Under the pieces are notes generated by a model, which did no database searches, had not been told where the DNA came from, and was given only the letters and a program-made list of their open reading frames with translations. Below are positions 30,390 through 41,160 of a stretch of 64,000 nucleotides of DNA, in pieces. The translations under genes and the position numbers were made by a program. The stretch's first letter is position 1, and each line of letters begins with the position of its first letter. The stretch is from assembly GCA_002900995.3 (NCBI GenBank), contig CM035306.1:1550001-1614000 (forward strand). Reading direction: 5' to 3'. The DNA is from Ganoderma boninense. Its lineage: Eukaryota > Basidiomycota > Agaricomycetes > Polyporales > Polyporaceae.

Positions 30390-31115
30390 AGGGCGCGTCT
30401 TCTATCTACATTTACTCAATTCTCAACATCCCTCCCGTTAGCGCGACCTTAGAGCTCCATCAATCCGCTCGTCCGCAATCCTTGGTTGTTGGGATGGCTG
30501 ATCAAATATGTCAGGGAGATGTGCAAGTGGGTGGACTCGCCGACCTCTTTTCACACACTCGTTCCTCAACGCGACCAACTGCCACCGCCAGCATGCGCCA
30601 GTAGCGGGCCACGTCTTCGACGGGAAGGTCCGAATCAGCCCCAGATTCAGCTACTTACCTCGAGGTCATTTTAAAGCAGATGGACAGGGGGGCAGCCTGC
30701 CTTGGGCATGCACCGCCGCATGCGGGACAAGAAGGTTGACCCGCTCATCATCTCGAACAGAGGTCGTTAATTTCGGGCGCAGAGGAGTCCCACGAGAAGG
30801 ATGAGGATCATCTTATCCCTGACGCGCCCGACGCGCATGGATATCAGTTGCCTGCGGCCTTGTCCTCATCGAGAGCGCCTTTGGGCTTGTCGCGATGCTC
30901 CCAATCGGGATTGTCAACTCTAGTGGTGCTTAGCCCGAAGCTGCATGGAGCCGGATTGGGTGGAGAAGGGCCAGGAGTTCTGTCGCTTCCACCTCGGCGG
31001 GTCCCAGAAGGAGGCCAACGTCGAGCTCGACCAACAGCATTCCCCGGATGAAACTTTGACGAAGTTTGCCAGCAAGATCGCCGGCTCCACCCAACTCGAC
31101 CCGAAATCCGGGTAA
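30390..31115 (+). pseudogene. Decayed paralogue of the PsiD-like decarboxylase
   Basis: Translated in all three frames, this stretch matches the gene at 24811-26130 piece by piece and in the same order: SILNIPPV (matches FILDLPPV), WLIKYVREMCKWVDSP (WLIKYAKEMGNWMDLP), THSFLNATNCHRQHAPVAG (THSFLNTTDYHRQHAPVAG), GLVLIESAFGLVAMLPIGI, DWVEKGQEFCRFHLGGS and KFASKIAGS. The first part of the gene is missing. About 100 residues are deleted between the SP and THSF blocks (junction near 30541), several frame shifts separate the blocks, and stops interrupt each frame. The cleavage-site GGS survives. It is not expressible as one protein. It sits about 4.3 kb from the intact copy in the same orientation, as expected of a local duplication that later degenerated. 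Confidence 0.88.
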
Positions 31116-31722
31116 GAGGAGATGTGTGAGTTCAGATGGCTATTCGTTCAATTCATAACTAGCTGTATCTCCTGTAGGACCTCTCAGCGGCGTGCGTGGA
31201 TCAACTTGAGGGTGATCTGGCTGGCCATGATGATGGCAGGCTAGGCATTAGCGCCGAAGGTGGTTTGCATCTGACGAGCGCTAGACGAGGGTGACGTCTC
31301 CGGGTGTGTTGGAGGCCACTGTCTTTGGCTGCAGCCTGCTGGCAACTGCTCCTGTCGCGCTCATATCTTGGATCACAAGTCGTGGTGCGGATGAGAGAAC
31401 AGGCTAAACTACTCTCCTACACTCTCCAGGCTCGACAAAATGCCCGTGCACCGAATCGGATCTTAATTCTCCGTGCTCCGTCACCGGACCGACCCCGACC
31501 CCGCGCTCTATACGGCTGCACGGACAGACTTTGTGCTAAGGAAAGACATTCTAGATTTCAGGTGAGCACTCGCCAGTGCTGCCTCCAATCCCTCTCCTGA
31601 CGCCAGTGTACCGGGCCGTTATTAGGTTCCATCCCGAGGTTTCTCCGACCACTTGAACCGCCATATAAACCCTCCTCATAATGCCCAACGCCCTCCGCGA
31701 ACGCTGCCCAAGTAACCTTGCC
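31116..31722. promoter_or_regulatory. Intergenic region and promoter of the beta-glucosidase, with TATA box
   Basis: TATAAA at 31664-31669 is the only clear promoter element. Its distance to the ATG at 31681 (12 bp) is too short for transcription to start upstream of it, which favours the in-frame ATG at 31723. No gene is seen in the rest of this 600 bp. Confidence 0.5.
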
Positions 31723-34700
31723 ATGTCTCACGCTTTCATCGACGCCTCTATTCCTGACCTCGTCCAACACTTAACCATTGATGAGAAGATCAAGCTCCTC
31801 AGCGCTCCCAACTGGTGGAATACAAACGCTATACCCCGTCTTGGTATCCCTGCCGTTCGTATGAGTGATGGGCCCAATGTCTGTTTCCTATCCACGTCGC
31901 CACAGAGCCCTATAGCTAAAATTTTTCTTCCCTATGTAGGGAGTTCGCGGCTCTTCTCATTTTGTCGCGACACCTGCCCAATGTCTGCCAGTAAGACTCG
32001 AAGTCACGTCCACCATCCATACTAACCACATTCTGAACTCGACCTCACAGTGCGCTACGTCAATGGCATCCACATTTGACACGGAATACCTCTTCAAGGT
32101 GGGATCGTTCCTTGGTGAGGAGGCAAAGATCAAGTCCTCCGTGATCTTGCTCGCCCCAACTGCAACATACAACGCAACCCTCTTGGGGGGCGTGCATTTG
32201 AGTCCTTTTCTGAAGACCCGCACCTGTCAGGTGGGCCGTCATATGATGAACTATGCACACGTCAGCTGACGATTTCATTCCTTTGACAGGTACGATGGCT
32301 GCAGCGTATGTGAACGGCCTCCAGTCGCAAGGTGTTGCCGCCACGATCAAACACTTCGTTGGAAATGACCAAGAGCACGAGAGGACTGCCGCGGAGTCAG
32401 TTTTGTCCGATAGGGCTTTGCGCGAAATATATCTATACCCGTACGCGCTTTCGTTGCTTCTACGAGAAATAGGATGTTGATCATGACAACGGCCATGGTG
32501 GACAGGTTCATGCTCGCCCAGAAAAAGGCTAAGCCATGGGCCTTTATGACCTCGTATGTTATGCCATCATTTGAGTCAATATATGTAGTTTGATTAAGTG
32601 CATCCATAGTTATGGGAGGCTCAACGGCGTCCATTGCGCCGAGAATCCAACGCTCCTCCAGAACATACTCAGGAAAGAGTGGGGCTTTGACGGAATTGTC
32701 ATGAGCGACTGGCACGTCTGTTCCCATTCAATCTTGAATGCTTTGGCTGATCGACCGTACAGGTTCGGCACCTACAGCTCCGACTTGGCGATTAACGCTG
32801 GGCTAGACCTCGAAATGCCTGGTCCTCCACGCTGGCGCACTCCGTTGCTCATCGGGCATCTACTTTCATGTCAGAAGGTCTTTCAGTCGACTCTCGACGA
32901 ACGCGCCACCCATATCCTCAGCTTCGTTCAGCGACAAGCGCGTCGCAACCCCGACGTGGTCTTTGGAGATGGCGAGGAACGGTCACGCGATTCGCCTGAA
33001 GCTCGCGCGTTCTGCAGAAAGCTTGCTGCAGAGGGCATGGTCGTTCTCAAGAACGATGGTGACGTTCTACCCGTGAAGGGGGGAAACATCAGAAGAATTG
33101 CGTTGATCGGACCGAAGGTCAAGGAGAGGATCATCTCAGGTGGAGGATCTGCTGCGTTACGGCCGACCTATGTCATCACGCCCTTCGAAGGCCTCGTTAG
33201 CAATGCGCCTGAGGGCATTGAGTTCAATTATGAGCTCGGCTGCTATGGTTGGTTGTGGCAAAGTTAAATCCTTGCCTAAATGTATTGACGTCTGATCCCC
33301 AGCCCACAAGTACACGCCGACGCTGGAGGCGTACCTTCGGACACCTTCTGGGGAACCAGGCTGGTCTTGCGCTTTTTACAATAACGACGAAAACGGGAGT
33401 CCCGTTGGAGACGCCGTTCAAGAGTATGTTTTGCAGGACACTCGTATCAAGTTGAACGATTTCTTGCCCGAGGGACTAGGTGACACGTGGACAATCAAGC
33501 TTCGCGGCATCCTGACGATGGACAAGACAGCGGAGTACGACTTCGGCCTAACTGTTGCCGGGAGAGCGAAGCTGTTCGTCAATGGGGTGTTGACTATTGA
33601 CAACTGGACAAAGCAGCGTCCAGGAGAATTTTTCTATGGGTGCGTTTGTTCGTGGCTTCGGCGAATGTGCGTCTTCACACTCACCTCAAATGTTACCGTC
33701 AGCCAAGGCACGGTGGAGGAAATTGGCACAGTTTCTGTCACTGCTGGCCAGCCCGTCGATATCCTGGTGGAGTACACGAACACGAAGCCACCGGCGGGCT
33801 CGGACTCGGATATGTCGCAGCCAGCTCTAATGCGCGGAGTGGTTTGTACAAACTTCGTTTTCTCGCTCATGGGTAAGTGCTCACGACACAGATTCCTAGC
33901 GTCTGGGCGCCGTGGAGAAGGTCAATGAAGAAGATGCTCTTGTGGCAGCTGAGAAACTCGCCGCGTCATCCGATGTCGCCATTGTGGTTGCAGGCCTTTC
34001 GCCCGACTGGGAAAGCGAAGGCTTTGACAGACCGACCCTTGACATGCCTGGAAAGCAGAACGAGCTCATCGCGCGCATTGGGAAGGCAAACCCCAACACT
34101 ATCGTTGTACTACAGGCTGTAGGTTATCCGCGTTCAATGCTGTCTTTCACAAATGGCTGATGTGTGTGCGTGCGTAGGGCTCCGCCGTCGCAATGCCGTG
34201 GGTGAACGAGGTCAACGGTATCATTCAAGCATGGTACTCTGGTAACGAAGTTGGAAATGCCATCTCCGACATCGTCTACGGGAAGATCAATCCCAGTGGC
34301 AGGCTTCCCCTCACGCTGCCGACGCGCATCCAGGATATACCCGCGTACCCTAACTTCAAGAGCGAGAACGGGAAGATCCATTATCGTGAGGACCTCTTCG
34401 TTGGATACAAGGGATATGAAGCGAAGGGGGTCAAACCGTTGTTCCCGTTTGGGTGCGTGCTTCGAATCGTTCTCTGTGCGACAGTGAAGATAACAGGACT
34501 ACGCTAGCTATGGCTTGTCATACACCACTTTCTCGTTCTCGGATCTCACTTTGTCCACCGTGACCTCCAAGGGTCCACACTTCGAGCTCGACGTCAGCGT
34601 CAGCGTCACCAACATCGGATCCGTGGCAGGCTCCGAAGTGGTTCAGGTCTACATCTCTCTACCCGACTTCGGCTTGACTACTCCGAGACTGCAGTTGCGC

Positions 34701-34913
34701 GGCTTTGCCAAGGCTCGCGACATCGCTCCCGGTCAGAGCAAGGTGGTCACAGTCAAACTAGACAAGTACGCGGTGTCGTGGTGGGACACCCTTGGTCAAC
34801 AGTGGAAAGCTATGCGGGGTACGTATGGTGTACATGTTGGAAAGAGTAGCGCAGACATGGTATTGCAAGGGGAGTTCGCGCTCCAGGAAGACTTTGCTTG
34901 GGTTGGGCTGTAG
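31723..34913 (+). CDS. GH3 beta-glucosidase with PA14 insert, probably intracellular
   Basis: GH3 enzymes hydrolyse terminal beta-D-glucosyl residues, here probably cellobiose or oligosaccharides taken up by the cell, since no signal peptide follows the start. N-terminal TIM barrel: RMSDGPNGVRGSSHF (split by an intron), RAFESFSEDPHLSG, KHFVGNDQEHER, and the nucleophile Asp of MSDW at 32707-32709. The second domain begins about 33000 and is interrupted by a PA14 domain (about 33300-33830; LRGILTMDKTAEYDF, LFVNG), as in fungal BglI-type enzymes. A fibronectin III-like domain closes the protein, stop 34911-34913. The intron at 32712-32762 has a GC donor and restores SDWFGTYS. One base is missing at about 32160, where LAPT passes to CNIQRNPLGG. 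The gene is otherwise whole, so I treat this as a sequence error. Confidence 0.9.
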
Positions 34914-35150
34914 CCATTCGATAGCTGTCTGTTCACATGCAGAATGATCTTGCAGAGTAGAACCCGTGTGTACGATAGGCAGGACTTGAAGACATCAATT
35001 GAATGGAGGGGCTTTGCCCGATAATATAGTTGCCAAATTATTCCGGGATAGCTGCATACCAGTAAAGAAAGCATAGACAACATTACAGCGGCAGTCACAG
35101 CTGGGGAGACGATATCATACAGAATCATGCTTGCTGCCGTCCCAACGTTC
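34914..35150. other. Convergent 3' intergenic region
   Basis: 237 bp, AT-richer than flanks; 3' UTRs of the beta-glucosidase and the RBM5-like gene. Nothing else seen. Confidence 0.35.
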
Positions 35151-38072
35151 TCAGGTTCCATACCGTTCACGAGCCTGCGAGCAGACAAATTAGTAAAGAC
35201 TACATATGAACAATGCACGAGCCCTTACAGCGTCTTTCGCCAAGTTGACATATCCGGTGTAGTCGCTTGCGAACTTGCTAATGTCTTTGGGTTTGGTAGC
35301 GCCTAGCCCTGCGCCGGAAGCGTAGATGGAGGTTTGGCTAAAGTCGAAGGCGATATCGTCAGCGAAAATACCAAGTTGGGCGAATAGACTCACATGGGAT
35401 CCACTCTGCCATCGCCTTCCGTCCCCAACCCTTGGCCTTCCTTCCATCCCATCATTTTCAACAACTTATTTCCGATGTTGGTCTCGTCCTGCCCGGGTTC
35501 GGAGGGGGAGCCGGGGTAGGTTCCGGAGGAGGCGGCCCCTCAGACTTGCGCTTCGCCGCAGGCTTCTCGGCGGGCGCTGGGCGAGGGACGTCTGGCTGGT
35601 TATGCATCACCCGTCGCTCAGAAGCACGGTCGCGATATTTGGGTTGCTGAGCCTCGGACTTCGCACGCGCGGACTGCACCTTCTCACGCGCGACATCGCG
35701 AAGAGCCGCATCCTTCAAGTTTTTCTAACGCATTGGTACCGAGATGTCGATGAGATGACGGCAGACTGTCAATAAATTGGCGACTGACCTTGTGAAGATC
35801 AGATTCCTTGTTGTGCCGTTTGAGCTGGTCGAGTGATTTGAACTGTCGAGCGCAGAGCAAGCATGTCATTGCATTCGTGTCCGAGAATTCGAAATCGGCT
35901 TCTACAGGCTCGGGAGGTGTGGCAGCCTTGACAGGAGTTGGTTGCGCTAGAGCGACAGGAGTTACTGGAGCAGCCGACACCGGGGTCTCGACCTGCTTGA
36001 GATGAGCATCGTTGTGTAGGGATAGAGCAGATATGCAGACCGTTTGGGGCACAGGAACTTCTTGTGGCGCATCATGGTGCAAAACGTCCTGGACCTGGTT
36101 CCATTTATTGATATTGTTGGCAGTCTAGTAGACGATTGCTCAACACAACTGTTGAAAAGGTGGAGGAGCAGGACTACAAACCTTCTTGCTCGCGATGAGG
36201 GGCGCGACTCTCTTAGACGCAGCAACTACACCAGCGGAGACAACACTGTCAGCCAACTCGCACAGACTTTTGTCTCCCAGCATCGCGACAAACCCTTCGG
36301 ATCTTCGGTCGTAGTGGCCTCGTTGGTAGTCGCATCCCCTTCGCCCTCAGCCGCGTCGTCCATGGAAAACGCCTGAGATAATGGCGTGACCTTTTTCGAC
36401 GGGCCTGTCTGCCCCGGTTTGCCTATGGATAAACCTCCCTTGAAGCTCAAGGTGACCGGCTTATCAGAGGCGGGGAGAACGGAGGCTTCAACGGCTGGTT
36501 CCTTTGTCGTGTCTATAACCGAATGTTACCCGGCGGTCCCTGCAGTGACATACTACTACTACGCACCTTTTTTCTTCTTCTCCTTCTTCTCCTTTACAGG
36601 GGCAGCGCTCGTGGGCTGAACCGGCTCCTCTACTGTGAACTCCAGAACGGCAGCAGTGGATGCTTCGTCCCAGTACCTCACCCAAACACCTTCCATGCCA
36701 CCTAGAGTGCTAGACCCCATTACACATGCATCGTCACGCAACGAATAATCGGTAATGGGCTGGAAGGAGTATGGGTGTGCGAATGACGCGGCAACTGGCC
36801 TATCCGAGATACGGAACCCGTTCGGGTGTAACTGGGCAGACATGGTCGAAGCCAAGACAGTGGACGCAGACTGCCATCCGTGTCAATGGAGGTACTTCCG
36901 CTGGAAACATTGACACACACCTGGATATCAACGAACTCCACGAACGCAAATCCCCAGCTGGTCATCGTGACCTTATCCTTGATCAGGATTATCCTCCTCA
37001 TGCCCTTCGCGCCATCCTTGCCTGGGCCCGCACTATTCTTCATTGCCTGAGTAATGGCCTGTGGACCGCTCAGTGGATCCAATCCTCGGAACAGCAGGAC
37101 GGGGGCCTGGGCGTTCCCGATGTCTCGCGTCCCGTCGTTCGCTTGGAAAGGGCCTTTCGGTCCGCGGCGTTCCCCAGGGGCGGCAGACTGTGAGTAGTCA
37201 ATCTTGACACGTCGCCCTCCTGGAGGCTGAGGGAGGCCTTGCTCGACACCGCGGTAGAACGCGGCCTGAGCCGAGGCGCCGTGTGAGGCGGGTGGGGGTA
37301 TTTGGATGAAGGGGAAGAGGGGGTCGACGAAGGCACGTGCATGTTCGGTAGTCGTGAACTGGGCAAAGCCGAAGCCCTTTGAAACACCTGTAACGTCGTG
37401 TGCAGACGAGGAATGGGCGAGAGGCGGTCATGGCGGCAAGACGGGGAAAGAGAACACGTCAATGCACTGCGGAACGCTATGAAGGAGGATGGGGCAAGTG
37501 CCTGTAGATCTGTCTCGGATTATGGTGACCGACTCGATGCTGCAGCTGTTGCTCGTGAGGTACGCTTGCATCTGGAGAACGCCAACCGGAGTTAGCTTGA
37601 GCATTCCACACGACAGCAGGGGCGAAGGGAGATGCAGCCTGAGCACGTCGAGCAGGGCGAGGACGTACGTCGGACTCGGTAAAGTCAGGGTCTAGCCCTA
37701 GGAAATATGACATGGGGACTGGGCTCGCTCGGGACAAGTCGCTTCTTGTTGTGCATGCCGCCACCGCCCTTGTGGAAACGGTCATCATGGTAGTACGCTC
37801 CTTGCTCGTAGTTTTGGCGATTGTCGTAGCCTGAGTCGTCCCAGCCTTGGGATTGGTCGTAGCCCTGAAGAGCGCAGATATCTAAACACTTTATGGGGCC
37901 CACGATTTTGTAGGGTACTCACACCGTCGTTATACTTCCTGCGCTTGAAGTTACCGTTGTTGTCGCCACCATACCACTCGTCGTCTTGGGCGTAGCCATT
38001 ACCGCGTGGCGCAGGCTGCCAACCACCATAGTCAGTCTGCTTTCCCTTGTCCCACTCTCGGTTGTAGGCCAT
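35151..38072 (-). CDS. RBM5/RBM10-type RNA-binding splicing factor (RRM-RRM-C2H2-G-patch)
   Basis: Proteins of this architecture act in early spliceosome assembly and 3' splice-site choice; their G-patch activates DEAH helicases. From the start at 38072 (MAYNREWDKG) come a Gly/Tyr/Asp-rich leader, RRM1 (VIFLGLDPDFTESD, then KGFGFAQF, about 37740-37330), RRM2 (VLLFRGLDPLSG, WGFAFVEF, about 37110-36840), a Lys-rich linker, a C2H2 finger (TCLLCARQF-KRHNKESDLH, about 35885-35790), then a Pro-rich stretch and a G-patch (GNKLLKMMGWKEGQGLG, then YASGAGLGA, about 35480-35290). The last short exon ends ARERYGT, stop 35151. Around 36300 the frame slips by one base in a CC/GG run (EGFVAMLGDKSL continues in another frame), most likely a sequence error. 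Head-to-head with the complex I gene, 130 bp apart. Confidence 0.86.
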
Positions 38073-38202
38073 TGCAGATGGAGCGGGTGAGACGACGGGG
38101 CGCGGAGGGGAGAGAGAGGAGGGCGCGGGGAAGGTGGTGGATCGAGGCCAAGGGGGAGAGCTGGGCGTCTTTGTGCTGCCAACGACTGTGACTGCATCCA
38201 CC
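38073..38202. promoter_or_regulatory. Compact bidirectional promoter, RBM5-like / NDUFB4-like
   Basis: Only 130 bp separates two divergent start codons. It is pyrimidine-rich toward 38090-38130 and has no TATA box. The two genes must share or overlap promoter elements. Confidence 0.55.
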
Positions 38203-38682
38203 ATGGCCGGACACGGTGGGTCCCCTCTCCACGTCCCCCTTCGCTCTTTCTCACTGCATTTCCCACCTATGCAGGGTACACAAAGGTGAATTCTTGCATT
38301 ATTACTCTCTGAGGGGCAGAAGCGCTGACAAAGGTCTCAGACCGACCCCGCCGTCGAGCGGTGGAATACTATGGTGGGTACCTCGCCTTTCCACCCTACG
38401 TTTTCGGCTCTGAGCTCAGCATGGCTATCTATGCAGCGCGAGATTGTTTACAAGCATTTCCGCTTCAACTCAAGGACAACGAGGCAATCTATTCTCGGCA
38501 TGCTTGTCTTCCCTGCCGCCGTGTTTGCTGTCGCGTACCACCAGAACGTGCGTTTCCCATCTATTTCCTAGCAACCAGTTCTTTGACATATCGCGCAGGG
38601 GAGGTATGAGTGGACGGGCAAGCGAAAAGGCGAGTCTTTGGCGCGTGTGGCTGCTCCGCCCGCGGCTGAGGAAGGGGACTGA
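38203..38682 (+). CDS. Mitochondrial complex I accessory subunit, NDUFB4/B15-like
   Basis: Small inner-membrane accessory subunit of NADH:ubiquinone oxidoreductase. The spliced protein is about 82 residues: MAGHGYTKTDPAVERWNTM, REIVYKHFRFN, one membrane helix (ILGMLVFPAAVFAVAY), then GRYEWTGKRKGESL. The single helix preceded by YKHFR and followed by a basic K-R-K-G/R patch is the B15 pattern. Five exons: 38203-38215, 38275-38285 (11 nt), 38341-38373, 38437-38547, 38599-38682. The intron 38374-38436 is open in frame, so an unspliced reading looks coding too; removing it joins NTM to REIVYKHF as in homologues. There is no separate presequence, as usual for this subunit. Confidence 0.75.
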
Positions 38683-38770
38683 GAGGTGGATGATTATGGT
38701 GGCATTGTATCGCCAAGATTACTACGGTACAGTGTGTGCCAAGGTACCACAGGCGGTCGACGAATGTGGA

Positions 38771-39689
38771 CTAGAATCTTTTGCACAACTCTATCGCGAT
38801 CTTGCAGCCTGAACCAACGATTGTACTCAAGAGGGCATGTGCAGGAGCCTTCTGGGAGTCATTCTGAACGGCTATGTCGAGGTGTTCAAGCTCGTCATCC
38901 CTGAATTCGCGAATGACGTCCTTGAGGAGGGGAACACTTGGGTGGTCGGTCGGGAGGTCTTGGAAGGTCTTCAATTGGCTGGTGACGGAGAGATGGGGGA
39001 TGGGCATGAGGTGGAAGGAGGAAGAGGGTACGCACTCGTCATAATGCTCTCCGATGACAGTCTCGACGGCTTCTGTGCATGCCATTGCAGCCTCTTTGCC
39101 CATGAGGGCGGTGAGGGCGCCCAAGCCGTAACCTCCGATGCGAGCAAGGTCCCAGAGGAGGGTGGGGCGGACGTGGTGCTGGATCTGAAGTTTGTTCATG
39201 ACGGCAAGATGCTTCTTCTCCTGGTCCCACATTTCCTATAGAAAAGTGGGGAATGATGAATAGAAGGCAGGGGGGGAGGCAGGAGATGGAGTAGGCAGAC
39301 CTGAATGAGGGGACCTGTGTGGGGATGGTGGCCTAGGATGTGATGCTGGCCCATGTATATGTAGTTTGCGGCGAGTTCGCCAGCTTGGTCTACCCTGAGA
39401 GCGCTGTGGAGGTGATGTTTGACGTTTTGAGGAATGTGATTGGGGGTGGTGGTGATAGCGGGGTCATTGGGGAGAGGAGGATGAGTGTAGGCGGCGGAAG
39501 GGAGGGGGCGGAGTGGGAGAGAGGAGAGAGAACGGAGGAGGAGACGAGTGGGCGGGGTGCGGGGAAGAGGGCATCGGGGACGGTGGCAGCATCAACTAGC
39601 CATGGACATGCTCTCGAGGCTGGCCTGCTGACTGAGGACGGTGCTGAGAGGGTGTACCGACTCCGACTCCGAGATCTACTGCAGTGCAT
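38771..39689 (-). CDS. COQ7: Ubiquinone biosynthesis hydroxylase Coq7 (demethoxyubiquinone monooxygenase)
   Basis: Di-iron enzyme on the matrix side of the mitochondrial inner membrane that hydroxylates demethoxyubiquinone in the penultimate step of ubiquinone synthesis. Iron-ligand helices are visible: RVDQAGELAANYIYMGQ (about 39405-39355), EMWDQEKKHL (about 39235), EAVETVIGEHY (about 39075) and FRDDELEHLDIA (about 38895), with a hydrophobic GGYGLGALTALMG between. The C-terminus is IAIELCKRF, stop 38771. Upstream, the frame from ATG 39689 gives an Arg/Ser-rich start suited to mitochondrial import. It reaches the core only if one C is added to the C5 run at 39442-39446 or if an intron is removed there. 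The catalytic part is certain; the N-terminus is not. Confidence 0.88.
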
Positions 39690-39868
39690 CGTGTATGCGC
39701 GATCGTCTTCGCTCGGAAGAGATGCCGTTACGTAAGCACGATCCTTACCTACCGATCATAGCCGTGGGCTTGGTTCGCAACTCGAGTGCGTCCAACAGCC
39801 ACCGCCTCTCTTCAATTTCCCCTCCTCTCTCTCTTTCTCTCTTTCTCGCTCCCCCAGCTAGCTCCACC
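39690..39868. promoter_or_regulatory. Shared divergent promoter, COQ7 / RRVRE-repeat gene
   Basis: 179 bp between divergent start codons, with a long CT-rich tract (39815-39865) directly before the + strand ATG. No TATA box. Confidence 0.5.
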
Positions 39869-40994
39869 ATGGCTAGCTCCCCGTATGTTGTCTTCACTTC
39901 CATCCCAACCATTCCTCACTCCGACCCACAGCTTCACTCCATCCACCGTTGTTGATCCTGCAAAGGAACGCGACTGGCCCGCCCAGCTTGGTCCGCCTTC
40001 TGTCATTATTCCTCACCTCTCAAATCCTAACTTCCCCATCCTCACAGGCATGCTCGATTGGGACACCACCAACATCGTATTCACAAAGCGCTCCCTCCTC
40101 GAGTTTCTCAAGTAACTGACCCCGTTTCCCCCAGCAGCCATACACTCCCTAACAAATCTCTCCCATACAGGTATGCCGGTGTCACCGTTGACACCAATTT
40201 CACCAACATTCAGAAGCTCCCCCGTGCGCACCCTTAACCCCACCCTTTGTTCCGTGCTAAACCTGCCTGTTTCCCCAACTCCCGCTGCCCATCTTAACAG
40301 GCTACGCGCAGTTTGGAAAACTCGCCGCAAGTTCTACTTCTGACGTCGCAGCTTCTTCAACCAACACTACTATCGCCCCTTCTGGTACGTTCCCTTGTTC
40401 CCGTCTCAGTTCGCGCAAACTCTGATCGATACCAGCATCCTCAACCGCAGCCTCTGACTTCAAGCCCACCCGCCGCGTGCGAGAAGCCCCTGGCGGCTTC
40501 ACTCACGACATCTTTGGATCCAGCGCCGACGACGACGCGCTTGCTCGTGCACCACCAAACCCATCATCTGGGGTGAGTTCTGAGGCTTTCTCAAAGGATG
40601 GGCCAATCACTCAATTTGCCATAGGCGATTCAGGAAGTGCAAGTTCCTGCCGTGGAAGCAAACGGGGAGAGTGAGGACGCGCCCGCACCCACTCAGCAAC
40701 GGTAATGTGGCTTGGCAAGGATATCATATATTTCGTCTGAACGGCAACGGTGCAGGAAGAAGAGCAACAACTCATCTGGAATTGCGTCTCTGTGGGATGC
40801 TCCCGACGAGTCTGAAGCATTCAAGCCCACTCGTAGGTACGAGCCACAGCCATTGCAGTGTGGGGCATTCGCGCTGATGACCGCAACGCAGAGTCCGCGA
40901 GATGCCAGGTGGCAAGGACAGCATCTCTGGAGTCAGTATTTTACGTGCTTCTGCCCGACAGTCTACTAACGGTGCTGAACTGCAGCTATTTTGA
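39869..40994 (+). CDS. Unknown protein with two RRVRE-x-PGG repeats
   Basis: Not assigned to a known family. After a short first exon (39869-39882) comes a conserved-looking block with LGPPSVIIPHLSNPNFP and GMLDWDTTNIVFTKRSLLEFLK. This is followed by short exons, an Ala/Ser/Thr-rich linker, and two copies of a motif FKPTRRVREAPGG or FKPTRRVREMPGG (about 40465-40500 and 40830-40915). Each is followed by a short Ser/Ile/Phe element (THDIFG, DSISG). Spliced length is roughly 230 residues, with introns of 50-60 nt. Twin basic-Pro-Gly-Gly motifs of this kind resemble those of the small microtubule-associated HN1/Jupiter proteins, but the match is to a short motif only. Stop at 40992-40994. Confidence 0.6.
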
Positions 40995-41151
40995 GCAAGG
41001 GAATGCGGACAAGTTGGAGAAGTATGACGAGGAAGGCGACGAGCTCAGTGCTGTTTGTCGGGGGTGCTGCATGTACGATGTGTGGTATGGACCGGATGTG
41101 AATGTCAAGTGTTGTGTAGTGGCAGTGTTCAGGCCCAAATGGAGACGGGAC

Positions 41152-41155
41152 AAAA
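41152..41155 (-). terminator. RNA polymerase III T-run terminator
   Basis: Four T residues on the minus strand six bases beyond the tRNA-Leu 3' end, the normal stop signal for Pol III. Confidence 0.7.
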
Positions 41156-41160
41156 GAGGA

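Noticed and set aside
22723..35000. A psilocybin-type or other specialised-metabolite gene cluster around the decarboxylase
   Set aside because: No kinase, methyltransferase, P450, transporter, PKS, NRPS or terpene synthase lies next to it. Neighbours are GAR1, a kinetochore gene and a beta-glucosidase.
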